In this document: positions 14,373 to 25,999 of the stretch, in pieces
Numbering within the stretch: the stretch's first letter is position 1
Layout: each line of letters opens with the position of its first letter
Origin: Elgaria multicarinata webbii
Lineage: Eukaryota; Chordata; Lepidosauria; Squamata; Anguidae
Assembly: GCF_023053635.1 (NCBI RefSeq)
Contig: NC_086182.1
Span: 36,746,001-36,810,000 of the forward strand
Reading direction: 5' to 3'
DNA: 64,000 nucleotides
Notes under the pieces: model-generated
Database searches by the model: none
Told to the model about the DNA's origin: nothing
What the model saw: only the letters and a program-made list of their open reading frames with translations
Made by a program: the position numbers and the translations under genes

Positions 14373-14850
14373 TTTATTTATTACATTTTTATACCGCCCA
14401 ATAGCTGAAGCTCTCTGGGCGGTTCAGAAAAATTAGCACATAAAGTTAGTTAAAAGAGCATATAAAACCAATACAATATTAAAATAACAATCACAGCATC
14501 TTAAAATTCTTAGAGTTAAAATTCATCTTGGTAGGCCTGCTGGAAGAGACTAGTCTTTATGGCTGTCTTAAACTCAGAAAGAGCATTAAGCTGACGAATC
14601 TCCTCCAGTAGGCCATTCCACAGTCTGGGGGTGGCAGAAGGAAAGGTCTTCTGGGTAACAGCTGACTGGAGTAAACCCTTCCCAGAGGACCTGAGTGTGC
14701 GGGGCGGATTGTATGGGAGAAGGCGATCCCGCAGGTAACCTGGACCCAAACCATGCAGGGCTTTAAAGGTAATAACCAACGCTTTATACTTCACGCGGAA
14801 ACTAATTGGCAGCCAGTGGAGTGATTTTAAAGCTGGTTTAAGGCTGGTTT
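14373..14850 (-). mobile_element. L2-type LINE 3' end, antisense
   Basis: On the minus strand an open frame of about 100 codons (14823 to 14516) reads KYKALVITFKALHGLGPGYL, then TFPSATPRLWNGLLEEIRQL and SEFKTAIKTSLFQQAY before its stop. The plus strand near 14390 shows the reverse complement of the 'gagcttcagctattgggcgg' tail. It lies tail to tail with the sense L2 at 13958-14349. Confidence 0.8.
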
Positions 14851-14879
14851 ATACAGTTTAAATACCTGAGGTGGTGGTG

Positions 14880-16264
14880 TGGATTAGGAATGTGACTCCG
14901 GGTGGGAGTTAACACGAATAAAGAATAACTGTATAGCTTGGTCTTTATTCCCAACTTCTGTTAAGATTTTCCTTGGGGGAAGATTTGTTTCTAAAATTGA
15001 GTAAGAACTGCTACAAATTCCTTCATAACTGCTTGTGTTATCTGCAGCTATGAAGGATTTTTTTAAAAGCAATTCTTATGGGTTTGGAATAAGACCCACC
15101 ACCACCACCAAAAAAAGAAAGAGATTATCTACCCACGTGTGTTGGGGGAAGACCAGTCCATGCATCTGCTTCCTTCCTTCGGGCTCATCGCCCTTCCCCA
15201 GCACGGCCGTCTCAATCCAAACCACCACAGCGGTTACCCTTTCAGAACAGTGGGGCAGCGCTTCCCCCGTCTCCCACTATCGCCCTGAGACAGGCAACAG
15301 GGGAAAACAAGTGAGGCAGAGAAGAAGGCGGCAGACACAACAGGCGGGAGGGAAGGAGGGCGGCAAATGCGGTTAGACAGACTTAAACACTTGGGCTACG
15401 CTTGGGAACAAGAACTAAAAATACGCAGCAAGCCATTTGATCTGCACTATAATATACAAACAAGATGCAGAATGTAAGTGTTTTGACAAATTTTTATTGA
15501 TTTACTTTTCACAGAAGTGGGCAATCGAGGAAGATGAATAGAAAAATACAAAAGCTTTCTTGCAAGATGTTCACCGGTTGTCAGCACATGTCAAAATATA
15601 CACAAACGTACATTTCAAATCTTGAAATACCTACTTTTGGTATTCAGCCTATTTTAGTCCAAGTACTGGTAAAAACAGAAATTGTATTGAGTTGCTATTT
15701 TCAATTTTGTACAACAGCGTTTTTATTTTTATGTTATACTTCTCACTCTCACCTAATCTTATCCACACAGGTCCATCCTAGAAATACTTACAGGCTTAAG
15801 ACGTTAGCTCTGGAAGGCCACTGAGATATGAGACAGACAAACCTGAGATGAACAAATGAGAGTTATAGTGAGATCATATTTACCTATCACACAGCTAAGT
15901 CTTTCGCCCAAAACCCATTTGGACACAACCTACAACAGCCCATGGGCCACTTTCACTCGTAACACGAACCTCTGCAAGCCCTCTTCCCCTCCTGCGTGAC
16001 CAAGAGGTCGTTTGCCAAGTTTAGTTTCACACACGATTCCTACTTCGTCATTCCATACAAACTAGGAATCATGGTTTTTTAAAAAATCTACCTTGTTATA
16101 CAAGCCAGCTAAACAAGCCAGTAGTTGGCTTGTTAAGCAATTGACTAAAGTTTGTTTTAATCCATGAGTCTGTCATGTGATGTGGCTACAAAAACAAACC
16201 AACGAACACCTCATGTGATTTTAGGGGGAGCATGCAAGCCCAAGACCCTTGTTTGGGCTTGTAG
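14880..16264. other. Unassigned intronic sequence
   Basis: No exon was recognised. Positions 16080-16150 contain alternating 'aagccagctaaac / ttggcttgttaagc' text resembling the inverted-repeat family seen around 30480-31210. Confidence 0.4.
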
Positions 16265-16269
16265 AGGCA

Positions 16270-16385
16270 CATCCACTTATTTCAGTCACCAACAACCTTC
16301 ATGGCCCAGGGGGACTTCAACCCACATCTCCCATGTCCCTGTCCAAGGCTCTAACCACTACTCCACACTGGCTGTCTAGGTGACA
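16270..16385 (-). mobile_element. tRNA-derived SINE head, antisense
   Basis: The minus strand reads GCCAGTGTGGAGTAGTGGTT (A-box-like), then an eroded B-box-like GGTTGAAGTCCC. This is the known head of a squamate tRNA-derived SINE (Sauria-SINE-like). The copy is decayed and short. Confidence 0.6.
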
Positions 16386-16864
16386 GAAATAGAGATAAAT
16401 TCCCCACATGATGAGAGGGAATGGGGAGTCATGTGTACGCTCCACCACCCAATGGCAGTTCTTGTTGCCCTCCACGAGTAGGACAGTGTTGGTCTGTCGT
16501 GAGGAGGCCAGTCCACTCACGTAGGTTCTCCACGGCAGACAGTTGCTGGCAATGGACGGGGACAGAACCAGCGTGCTCATCCTCACCCTCCCTTACAGGA
16601 TTCTAATCACATGGTGGAAATTAACACCTTAGTGATGGGAAATTAATAATCACATAATGGAAATTCTTAATTAACAGGGCAAGATGGAAAGAACTAAATC
16701 CTGGCTTAGGGCTCCCTGCAAACCAGGCCACTGTGCACTGGTTCTTCTGCTGTTATTTCAATGCTTTCTATTCTTCCAGAAAGAAAACAGCTGCCCAATC
16801 CTTTTTCCTCGTGAGATGGAACTTCCATAGATTCTTATGTAAAATACAAATTATCCAAGACTCA

Positions 16865-17195
16865 TTAACAGAATGAAGAACCGCCCTGGTGGAGTAGACC
16901 AAAGGCCTACCTTGGCCAGCATCAGTGGCCAACTAGATGACCCAATGCGAAGCACTCAAGCAGGACAGGCGCGCAATGGCCTCTCCATGTGTAAACCTCT
17001 AGCAGCTGTGGATTCAGAGGCATGTGAGAGCTTCGGCTATTGGGCGGTATAAAAATGTAACAAATAAATAAATAAATAAATAAATAAATAAAATGAGCCC
17101 CCTGATCCTGTAGGGAGCATGTCACCATCACAACTAGTATCCACTGACAGCCTTATCCACCATGATTTTGTCTAATCTTCTTTTAAAGCTATCTG
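16865..17195 (-). mobile_element. 'gaacataag' LINE fragment, antisense, split by an L2 tail
   Basis: Decayed text matching other copies is present on both sides of an insertion: 'agaccaaaggcctacc...ggccaactagatg' on the left and 'actgacagccttatccacc...cttttaaagctatct' on the right. The insertion is at 17030-17093. Confidence 0.55.
17030..17093 (+). mobile_element. Very short L2-type tail inserted in another LINE
   Basis: CTTCGGCTATTGGGCGGTAT followed by AAAAATGTAAC and (AAATA)n is an extreme 5'-truncated L2 copy. It interrupts the antisense LINE fragment at 16865-17195, so it is the younger insertion. Confidence 0.75.
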
Positions 17196-17200
17196 CAGTA

Positions 17201-17203
<3 letters not shown>

Positions 17204-17237
<34 letters not shown>
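17204..17237. repeat. (ATC)n microsatellite
   Basis: About eleven uninterrupted ATC units. Confidence 0.95.
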
Positions 17238-17819
17238 ACGTACCTTATCCCTAAGCCACCTGGAAGACACTTACTCATTTCAGAACAACAAAAATTGTAA
17301 ATGCCTCTGACAGGGCATTCACACAACTAAACCTTTACACACTAGGCAGATGCATATATTGCAGTCTGAAATATCCAATTCCTGAATACAGATGCCCCAA
17401 ACGGAACACTTCAAAGGAAGAGTCACTGTACTGAAACCAAAGTTATGTGAGCAGATGGTGAAACAGGAGCTTCCTTTCCCCTTCTGCCCAGTGTAGGCTC
17501 CCTCTCAGATCTGCTCCAGAGGATCCCTGCATCCTGCAGAGCAAATTTGGAGGGCAGCTGCACAGGGAGGGGTAATTCTATTTGCTACAAATGTCCAGTT
17601 CTGCTGGCAAAAGGACACCTTTGGATAAAACCTACTAACTCCTTGTGCAAAATTATAATTCTCCATTAGGAATATCCTTAGACACCCAGTAATGTTGTTT
17701 ACTTTCTTGGAGTTATACCACACTGGTGGCTCTATGTCATCTTATGACTAATCAACATCACCAGATGGCTTTTGCTCTCCATCAGTTTCAGGCAATGAGC
17801 CTTTAGTTGAGCATGCTAC

Positions 17820-17965
17820 ACTTTTGCTCAGAGAACAGCACCGACTGCCAATATATTACTGGGCCAGGTTCAAGGTGCTGCTATTGACCTATTGGACAAT
17901 ATCCAACACTGCCAGTCCACTCACACTATGGACACAGCACTGGCGTTAAGTGACCTCTAGAGAAG
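17820..17965 (+). mobile_element. L2-type LINE fragment, sense
   Basis: The plus strand reads HRLPIYYWARFKVLLLTYWT, matching the 'HWLPIxxRxxFKxLLLTYxA' segment that precedes the C-terminal domain of L2-group ORF2. Flanking sequence has decayed too far to follow. Confidence 0.5.
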
Positions 17966-18721
17966 CGTGTTGCACCAGCTTATGCTACTGGTATGCCTCT
18001 AGTGGTTGCTTATGCTTGCGGTGTGTCATAGGATGGCAGCATGAGCTGTGCACTACAACATCATGCAGCTTTCTCTGGTTAACCTAACCTGCATTTCATG
18101 TTCCAAAGACTTAATCTGCTCAACTAGATACAGATGTCAGGAGTTTTGCAAATAATAGCAGGTGGCTCACCTGAACAGGAAGAGCTCTGAAGAGATTCGT
18201 AAGTTAAACTAGCATATAGGCACGAGTTTTAGGAGAGCACAAATTGCTATGCTGCCTGTTGTACACCCCGGTTACTCGAATGAAAGCAGAAGGGATCTAA
18301 AAAGCAGAAGGAAGAAACACTTCGGGAACCTGAAGATGATTTTGGGACTAGGTGTGAACCCAACATACCAGAAATGCTTTGAAAGCTTCCCAAAACGCCA
18401 CACTGATAAGCTCAGTGATTTCATGCAGGGAATTGGCAGGGGAACATTTCTTCCAGAAGGCACACTGCATCCATGATTAGTTGCACATCCAAAGCATCAA
18501 GGCTGGCTCCAACAGAAGGACAATCCAGAGTTGGGTGTCTTCCCCCAGTATTGTGGCTTGTCTCAACTAGACCGTCTGACTCCAGTGCCTGTATGAAGCA
18601 TGACTCATTCCAGCAAGCCTGAGGCTGTGTCTCCTCAAATGCCTCAGCTGCCGAGTTCAGAGTTTGGGATGCTAGGAAGAGAGAGTTTCCCTCTTGAACA
18701 CCAAGAGAATGTATTTGCTTG

Positions 18722-19300
18722 CTTTATTTATTTAGCAGAGTGCTGTACTGCCCTTTCCATGTAAAACATGCAGAGTAGTTTACAGTCACAAATAAAAACA
18801 CACTAAAAGGCAAGGTTAAAAGCAATCACAGTGAGACGGTGGGAGCAGAGATAAAATGGCCTTTGTCTAGCACCCAAAGGGACATTTGTGTAAGTGCCAA
18901 GCAAGCCTTCCTGGGGAGAAAATTCCACCAGCAGCCCCAAAGGTCCTCTCCCCACACACAGATAATTGCAGCCAGTCTCTCTCTACCCAGGAGAGGGTGC
19001 AGCTGGTGCACCAGCCATAGCTGCTGAAAGGCGTTCCATGCCACGGAAGCTACTTGGGCCTCAAGCGACAGAGCTGGATCAATGAGTGCCCCAGATGGCA
19101 AACCCAAGGAGTGCAACCCTTCCAGAAGAAGTTCAACGCCACAGAAGAATAGCCCACCAACAGGACCTCTGCCTCCTGGCGACTGCTTCTTGGCCCTCGT
19201 CTAGTCGATCACTCATGAATCTGATGTAAAGCAGGGAGAGAATTGAGTGTCAATTGCCTATTAATGACACCCAACCCCAAAACTCTGGATGGTTCATTCC
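18722..19300 (-). mobile_element. L2-type LINE fragment, antisense
   Basis: The 3' tail appears as 'tttatttatttagcagagtg' near 18722. The minus-strand frame at 19116-18826 contains LIDPALSLEAQVASVAWNAF and LVHQLHPLLGRERLAAII, which match the segment after the catalytic motif of L2-group reverse transcriptase. It was probably truncated by internal deletion, since tail and RT segment are close together. Confidence 0.7.
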
Positions 19301-19824
19301 ACAGTTTCAGATAGACACTGGAAAGTGCAGGGAACAAGATGGAACCCAGCAGGACCCGTTTCTGTGATCCTTCCTCCAGCTTGGAGTACAACTACCAAAA
19401 CACCATGGTCCCGACTCCCAACTCAGAGAGTCTATCTAGAAGAAGGGCACTGAGTGATCCAGGAGAATTACAGGATCCTGCTCTCCCTGTCCTCCTTCCA
19501 GTGAACATCATCCATCATGATACAAATGGGGCAGTTCCATTGCTGGGCTGCTCTGATATATTAGTTTACAGGTTCCATTCTCTCAGCAGCTGGTGTTTTC
19601 ACCACATCTTGGTAACACTAGCAGAGGCAAGATATCAAAGGGTTGTGTTCGTAGTATCAGCACTGCCGAGGAGCACTCTTTTACATACAGATGAACACAT
19701 GAAGCCGACGTCTATAGAGCTGAGTCCTATCCATCCCAGCTGTGTTTGCTCTGACTTGCAGCAACTCTCCAAGGCTTCAATTTTTGCAGACCCCCCCACC
19801 CCCGTTATTTGGGAGTGTTTTCAA

Positions 19825-19890
19825 CTGAAGGGGCCAGGACTTGAACCTGGACTCTTGTGCATGCAAAGCTCAACCACAGAGCTATGTTTC
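19825..19890 (-). mobile_element. tRNA-like SINE head, antisense
   Basis: The minus strand reads TAGCTCTGTGGTTGAGC (A box), then TTTGCATGCACAAGAG and CCAGGTTCAAGTCCTGGC (B box). This is a tRNA-derived SINE head rather than a working tRNA: there is no acceptor-stem pairing, and sequence continues past the T arm. Confidence 0.6.
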
Positions 19891-19955
19891 CCCCACCCAT
19901 GCAACTGGGGGTGAGGGGTGGGAGTAGATGCACAGGGTTTTTTCTTTTCAGCTCT

Positions 19956-20097
19956 GGCCGTGTCTACACCTGCCTTTTTTTCCTGGGATCATCCCGGGAT
20001 CATCCCTGTGAGTGCAAATGACACACAGGGGATTCCGGGAGCAGGCAGGGACGATCCCTCCATTTTCCTGGGATAATCCTTAGATGTAGAAAGGGCC
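19956..20097. mobile_element. 142-bp inverted-repeat MITE
   Basis: The left end GGCCGTGTCTACACC is mirrored by GGCCCTTTCTACATC read from the right end, with a nested CCTGGGATCATCCCGGGATC / ATTTTCCTGGGATAATCC pair inside. This is a short non-autonomous DNA element; superfamily and target duplication are unclear. Confidence 0.65.
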
Positions 20098-20099
20098 TC

Positions 20100-23034
20100 T
20101 ATTTCTTTGCTCAAGAGAGGGTATTTTCGAACCCAAGAAAAACCTGTTCCACAAGGCCAGTGGATTCCTCCAATTAATTAGCACATTGCTTAAATCAGGC
20201 ATTAACACTTTAATTGGTGCGATCAACCCCACTGAGGCTTACAACCCTCTAAGGAAGTTGTGTGGGTGCCACCAGGATACGCATTTGTATGATTCATGAA
20301 GTGACGGAACTTTACGCATGATTTTCTATATTCCAAACAAACATGCAGCTGGACCCACAACTGGGTCACATCAAGGATACCTACCTACTGCCATTGTACC
20401 TTAGAGGTTTCTTGTTAAGGCTTCCGTTTAAGGCAAGTGAAAATCATGGGAAAACTAAGATGCTAGATATGCAAAGTGAGACTCCTTTTGCAGGACAGGT
20501 GTTACAAGTGGGTCTCAGGTCCCAACACGGTTGTGGACTAGAGAAAACCTCGTAATAGATTTCCAACTCAGCCATCATAACGATTGCAGATGGGCAAGTT
20601 CAACTTTATTCCAGCCCAGCCCAGCCCACTCTATGACTACTACCCATAGTACAGAAAGCTTACCCTGAGTAAGAAGAATTTTGGAAATCAAATGGTGAGG
20701 GTCTTCATCAGCCCAGGAGATGAAATCAATGAGGATTCAGGGCATTTTCACTAGCAATAGTTCAGTTGCGGGGTTCCCACAAGAGCTCATCCCTTCCTGT
20801 TTTTAGGAAGTGGAATACTTAGGAAGGCTTTTCTCAAATAAATAGTATTTCAGTAATGTTAATTCATTTTTGATAGGAAGTTCAAAGTGGATCCCCACTT
20901 GGGACAAATGGAATTTCTCTCATAAACAGATCAATGCCCTGTGTATCGCTGGTGCACAAGTCTGCAGCAATTACAGGCCTCACTGCCACAGAAGTGCACA
21001 TTTTGGTGGTTGAAGAAGGCTGCAGGAGAGCAGAGCATTCCAAAGCCTTTGCCCACACATCCCCAGGGGCAGCGTGGGAAGAGAACCACACCCACAAAGT
21101 CTGGGGAAAGTCTTTTGGGTGTGTTGCTGTGGAAACATGTTTGCATTCAGTTCAAGCTGTTAAAAGGCAACAATCGGATAAAGAAGGGACACAAGATTCT
21201 CTCTCCTTGTAAGCTGACCAAGACCCTTTTTCTGCTGAACATGCACAGTTACCCGTGAAGCAACCATAAACAAGAAGGTCAGCCCAAACGGAGCTGGACA
21301 GGAGTAGCTTCCCTCTTTCCCCTCAGCTACCAGGATAGGCAGCAAGGGTACCTTGCTGGAGGAATCCTCCATGTTTTTCTTCCTTCCTGTGGATCACCAG
21401 AATGGCAGCCATTCTCAGCTCAGGAAAAAACGAGGACTTTCCGAAGACAAGCGAGAGTAGGAAGCGCGTCAGAGGAGATCAAATACTGTGGGGACAACCC
21501 ACTGCAGGGAAGCCCAAAGGCATTCTGGGCAATTGAAGGTATGGTACTGGGTTGTTGCTTTTTTATGGCCAGGACTTCCAATTCCCCTAAACAGAACAGT
21601 GGTAACTGTTGCCAAGAAAGGAGGATTTCATTACACAGGGAAGGGAAGGCTCAAGCATCCCTGAGAATAGGTGGAGGGTGGTGGTGGTGATGGACCAAGA
21701 GGGATGCACCTCTGGAGAGCTGCTGCCAAGGCCACTGTGTCAGCGAAGCCGACCACAGTCATGAGCAAGGCCAACACAGGACACCTGATGACACACCCTT
21801 CCCACGTAGAGGCAGAGCTGTTTTCACACTGCACCCCCCTCATACACGCCCCATTCACACACACTGTCAGGCAAAGCACCGGCAAGACCACAGGTTCTAA
21901 GTGAAGCTGCCAAATCAGCTTCTTTTCAGGTTTGTAAGAAAGCAGGTGGATGGATATTTGGCACAGAGTCACACAGAGCTGGACAGAGTCCTGAAGGCCA
22001 TCTAGTCCCACTCCTTGCTCAATGCGCAAGGAGATCCAATGCTGGACCTGAGTACTGGTCCAGAGCAGAACAACCCACTCAAAACCTTCCTCCAGTGATG
22101 AGCATCCTTGGGATTACATCTGAATCCACCTGCCAGGGATGCTGGAGGAGGGGTATGTATGCAAGCCAAGCTTGTAGCCATTTGCCTATGAGGAGAACGG
22201 CCTTCAAGCCACCAGGTGCAGAAGCGTTACAAAAATTGGTCCTGGGTTCTGGAAGACCACAAAACGTGAGGGCAGGTGAGCTAGTAAACTCTGTAGCCTT
22301 GATTTCAAGGTGAACCTGAAGGCAGCTACAATATATTAAGGGGCAGCAGCTCTGTCTCTCTTCAAAGCCAGCTGAAGGGAGTCTTTTAAAAAACATATAC
22401 AGTCACTTTGCTTTGTTCCTCAGCTCTGAGCGGCTCTCCTGTACTGCTTAATCCGGGCAGTGGTTGTTATTCCTGAACTACAATAGTATCCATTTCAGAC
22501 CATAAGCCTACCTAAGCTCCCTGGAAGCCTCTCTGCAGAACCATTCCAGCAAACTCCACTTTTGTTCCACGAAGCTTGGAAACAAGTCACAACCCACAAG
22601 CAGTACAGCCCCTGATGTATCAGGTTCCACCTTTGGCCTAAACCTTCACAGAGCTGCTCCCTCTCCAAACTGCGACCCACTGGATAGCTTGCTTGGAGCT
22701 CAAGAGAATTAGCATGCAAAGGATGTCTGTATAGATACACATCCTGAGCTTCCAGTATCAGCCTCTGCTGTGGGTTGTCAGCATCAAAAGCGAGCATATG
22801 AGAGAATCTTTTCAGGAAAGGGCTATGTGTATGGAGGCAAAATTAGGCCAACTCCAGGCTAGTAAAATACAGAGAAGCATCTAGGTATCAGCACAACACA
22901 GCACTCCGCAACGGCTGAATTGCCCACCAATGCGGGTGGACGTTGTAGCTCCATGGTCTCTGCCCTTCCTTGCAGATACATACTTGAACACTCCAAAACC
23001 TAAGAGGAGCTTTCAAATGCTTTAACGAGCAATG
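20100..23034. other. Unassigned intronic sequence
   Basis: No exon was recognised. A possible old antisense CR1 3' end lies near 21975-22050 ('gaaggccatctagtccc...cttgctcaatgcg'). The open frames at 22079-22396 and 22495-22797 (minus) have no familiar domain. Confidence 0.4.
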
Positions 23035-23157
23035 CTTTAACCACCACTGTATACTTTTTTTAAAAAAATGTTTACTGTTTTAACTTATTGTGAACTGCCC
23101 AGAGAGCTTCGGCTGTGGGGCGGTATATAAATGTAATAAATAAATAAATAAAATAAA
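23035..23157 (+). mobile_element. L2-type LINE tail, sense
   Basis: It ends GAGAGCTTCGGCTGTGGGGC, then GGTATATAAATGTAATAAAT and an AAATA-type tail. Confidence 0.75.
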
Positions 23158-23240
23158 TCTCTCTTTAGTGCTGTGACCTGTACAACAATGTAAAATGCTA
23201 TTTCATATGACAAGTCAGCCTCTTCACCCTCACCAGGGCT

Positions 23241-23515
23241 GCAGAAGCTAAGGTCCAGGGGGCGTGCAGAAGCTAAGGCCCAGGGGGCGTGCAGAAGCTA
23301 AGGCCCAGGGGGCGTGCAGAAGCTAAGGCCCAGGGGGCGTGCAGAAGCTAAGGCCCAGGGGGCGTGCAGAAGCTAAGGCCCAGGGGGCGTGCAGAAGCTA
23401 AGGCCCAGGGGGCGTGCAGAAGCTAAGGCTCAGGGGGCGTGCAGAAGCTAAGGCCCAGGGGGCGTGCAGAAGCTAAGGCCCAGGGGGCGTGCAGAAGCTA
23501 AGGCCCAGGGGGCGT
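23241..23515. repeat. 25-bp minisatellite, 11 copies
   Basis: The unit reads GCAGAAGCTAAGGCCCAGGG followed by GGCGT. It is repeated eleven times without length change. Only the first copy (GGTCC for GGCCC) and one later copy (GGCTC) differ by a single base, so the array is very homogeneous. A partial twelfth unit (GCAG) follows. Confidence 0.97.
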
Positions 23516-23904
23516 GCAGCCCGCCCAGGGGTTCCCCACTTGACCAGGCCCCCTTCCCAGGCCCCACACCCTTTCACCCAACCAGTCACTGTTCTGTGGT
23601 CTCCCCCACTTCTAAAAGGTTGAAACGCCTCTCCTAACATTTAGCTACTGGCAGGAAGGGCTTCAAGCTAAACTGGAATGGCATTTTCCAATCCTGCCCC
23701 TTTTATCTCAGCCAAAACTAGAATGCAGCCCCTGAGAGCTTCTCCACACTGGAGTTCGGCCCTCAGGTTGAAAGGGGTTGGGAAGCCCAACTCTATGCAA
23801 GACTAATGACATTCTGACTCTTCTTAGCAGAGGCAGCTCCACACTTGGAGAAAGGTCCAAGCACCCTGGCTTCCAGGGCAGTTCCAAAGGTATTGGAACT
23901 TTGG

Positions 23905-24050
23905 AAATTTAGAGTTTTTAAGATGTTTTAATCATGCATGCTATGGTTTTTAATCGGTTTTTAATGTGTTTTATATTCACTGTTGTTCCTTGCCTCGATC
24001 CAAGTGGAGAGGCAGGTAAGAAATTTATTATTATCATCATCATCATCCTG
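23905..24050 (+). mobile_element. LINE 3' end, sense (L2-type)
   Basis: 'tttttaatcggtttttaatg' and 'ttgcctcgatccaagtggag' then 'aggcaggtaagaaatttatt' and ATT/ATC repeats match the layout of other L2-type 3' ends in the window. Confidence 0.6.
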
Positions 24051-24439
24051 GCGTGACCTCCATGCTCCTGCCCTGCTTCGTTTTCCTCTCCTCGCAGAGC
24101 AACAAGGTGCACCTGTCACCATGGTGAAGGCCGTAACACGTTTACTTTGCTTTCTCCGCAGATTTCCTGCCTTGCTGGCAATTGTTCAGTGTTGCAAGAG
24201 TCTCAGACCTGCCATCTTTCCATACCCTAAACTCACCCAGAATACACTTGCTTAGGGCTCCATCAAATATATAATCTGTTACCTGTCTTCAGCTAAAGCA
24301 GATTAAAAAGATTCAAAGATTACAAATGCGCAAAGATTACTAAAGCTTTGGTGAACAGGCATATGGGAACTTGAATGAAGTGGCCAGTTTTTCTAGTGGA
24401 AGATCTCTTGGAACCAAGCAAAATGTGATGGAAGTTGAC

Positions 24440-24900
24440 TAGAACAACACGAATCGGGATGCCACCATGCCAATAATGCAGAAATAAATAAGGACTTGGA
24501 GTGTGTACCCCATAACGAACTGTAGGCCACCCAAATCGTATATCCACACATCCAGGACAATCTCCTTGATAAGATGGCACTGAATCACTTCCAGTCCAAT
24601 GCTTTGTTTGGGCGCAATACACACTGTCAGCACCACATACCGATTCCAATAATAGCTGAAGTATATATGTAGCAAAGGACAAGGAAATGGGTGTGCACTC
24701 CACAATAGGCTTTGGGCCACTCCAAATCACAAACCCACATGCCTACAGGAGAACGTCCTTTATAAGTTGGCAAAGAATTGCATTTGATCCCATTCTTAAT
24801 TCTGTCACAGAACACAGCCAAGGGTCCCTTCTCCAAGCCAAACACAAATGCACTTATTGGCTTGGTGCTGCTATACTCAACAACATCTTGTGTCCAAACG
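24440..24900. repeat. Diverged tandem duplication, period about 176 bp
   Basis: The segment starting CCAATAATGCAG at 24470 is repeated in diverged form from CCAATAATAGCTG at 24646. Both continue with a 'gtgt..actcc/acccc' block, 'caca..aggac/aggagaac' and '..ttgataag / ..tttataag..'. A third, weaker unit may begin near 24820. Nothing identifies a source. Confidence 0.55.
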
Positions 24901-25016
24901 AAGTGCTAGGCCGGGTGCAATTCTACGGCATCTCACCGAGGATTATCTCGCGTACATATAGCGGTATAATTTGAAGTAGTCCAAAGCTTATTGCGGGGTG
25001 CACACACACTGTTCCT

Positions 25017-25058
25017 TATTCCAGTATACCTTATACTGGAATAAGGTATACTGGAATA
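25017..25058. repeat. Short nested palindrome
   Basis: TATTCCAGTATACCTTA is followed by TACTGGAA and then TAAGGTATACTGGAATA. The outer arms are perfectly complementary over 17 bp, and a shorter palindrome is nested inside. Confidence 0.85.
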
Positions 25059-25632
25059 TACCAAGTGGAACACTCTAACCACCTGGCACCAGCCTTATCA
25101 TCTTTTGTCAAGACTTTCCTCTACTCCCAGTCATTTGGAGGCATACGATAACCAGTCGTTTTGGTTACGGTCTGCACTGACAGTGAACCAAACCACTTTG
25201 TACACTGACGATTCTGCAGACCAGTTTGCACAACCAAGCAGCCCCACCGTGGCTTGTTCAGGCAACAGGGAAGGCCATGGCATGTGGGGGCAGCCATTTT
25301 GAAAATTCAAGTCACCACTGCTGTTTGTTGTGTCATCCGAACCCAGTGAGGGTGTATTGATGGAGTGGTTAACAAACCACCCCAAGTCTTAAAACAGCCC
25401 ATGGATTCTTGGTAGTTTATTAACAATACCAACAACCCACCCTAGCCAGATTCAGACAACAAAACAAGCCACGGCTGACACATGGTGGGTCACAGTGATC
25501 ATGCTCTTCCTCTGTGCTTCAGTATAATCTTCAACCTTTTGCACTGGCATAAGCTAACCTAGTCAGTCTACAAATACTATCCTGAATCCTTAAGACTAGC
25601 ATGCCACTGGGCTTCACCATGCAGTCTAACAT

Positions 25633-25945
25633 CATAAGAACATAAGAAGAGCCCTGATGCTGGATCAGACCAAGGGTCCATCTAGTCCAGCACTGTGTTC
25701 ACACAGTGGCCAACCAGCCATCGGCCAGGGATGAACAAGCAGGACATGGTGCAACAGCACCCTCCCACCCATGTTCCCCAGGAACTGGTGCACACAGGCT
25801 TACTGCCTTGAATACTGGAGATAGCACACAACCATCAGGGCTAGTAGCCATTGATAGCCTTCACCTCCAGGAATTTATCCAACCCCCTTTTAAAGCCATC
25901 CAAATGGGTGGCCATCACCACATCTTTTCCCCCCCCACTTCTTCC
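25633..25945 (-). mobile_element. 'gaacataag' LINE 3' part, antisense
   Basis: It begins GAACATAAGAAGAGCCCTGA and continues with TGGATCAGACCAAGGGTCCA through to 'aaagccatccaaatgggtgg'. It is colinear with 9583-10030 but better preserved, and it ends in a C-rich run near 25930. Confidence 0.7.
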
Positions 25946-25999
25946 TGCCTCCTTTTGTTTGACACTGAAACCAATGAAGAATTCTACGGAACTGAAAAT

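Noticed and set aside
19825-19890. A possible tRNA gene
   Set aside because: A-box and B-box text is present, but there is no acceptor stem or clean end, and the same kind of head is common in tRNA-derived SINEs.
23241-23515. A CRISPR-like array
   Set aside because: The repeats directly abut with no spacers, and the host is a vertebrate; it is a minisatellite.
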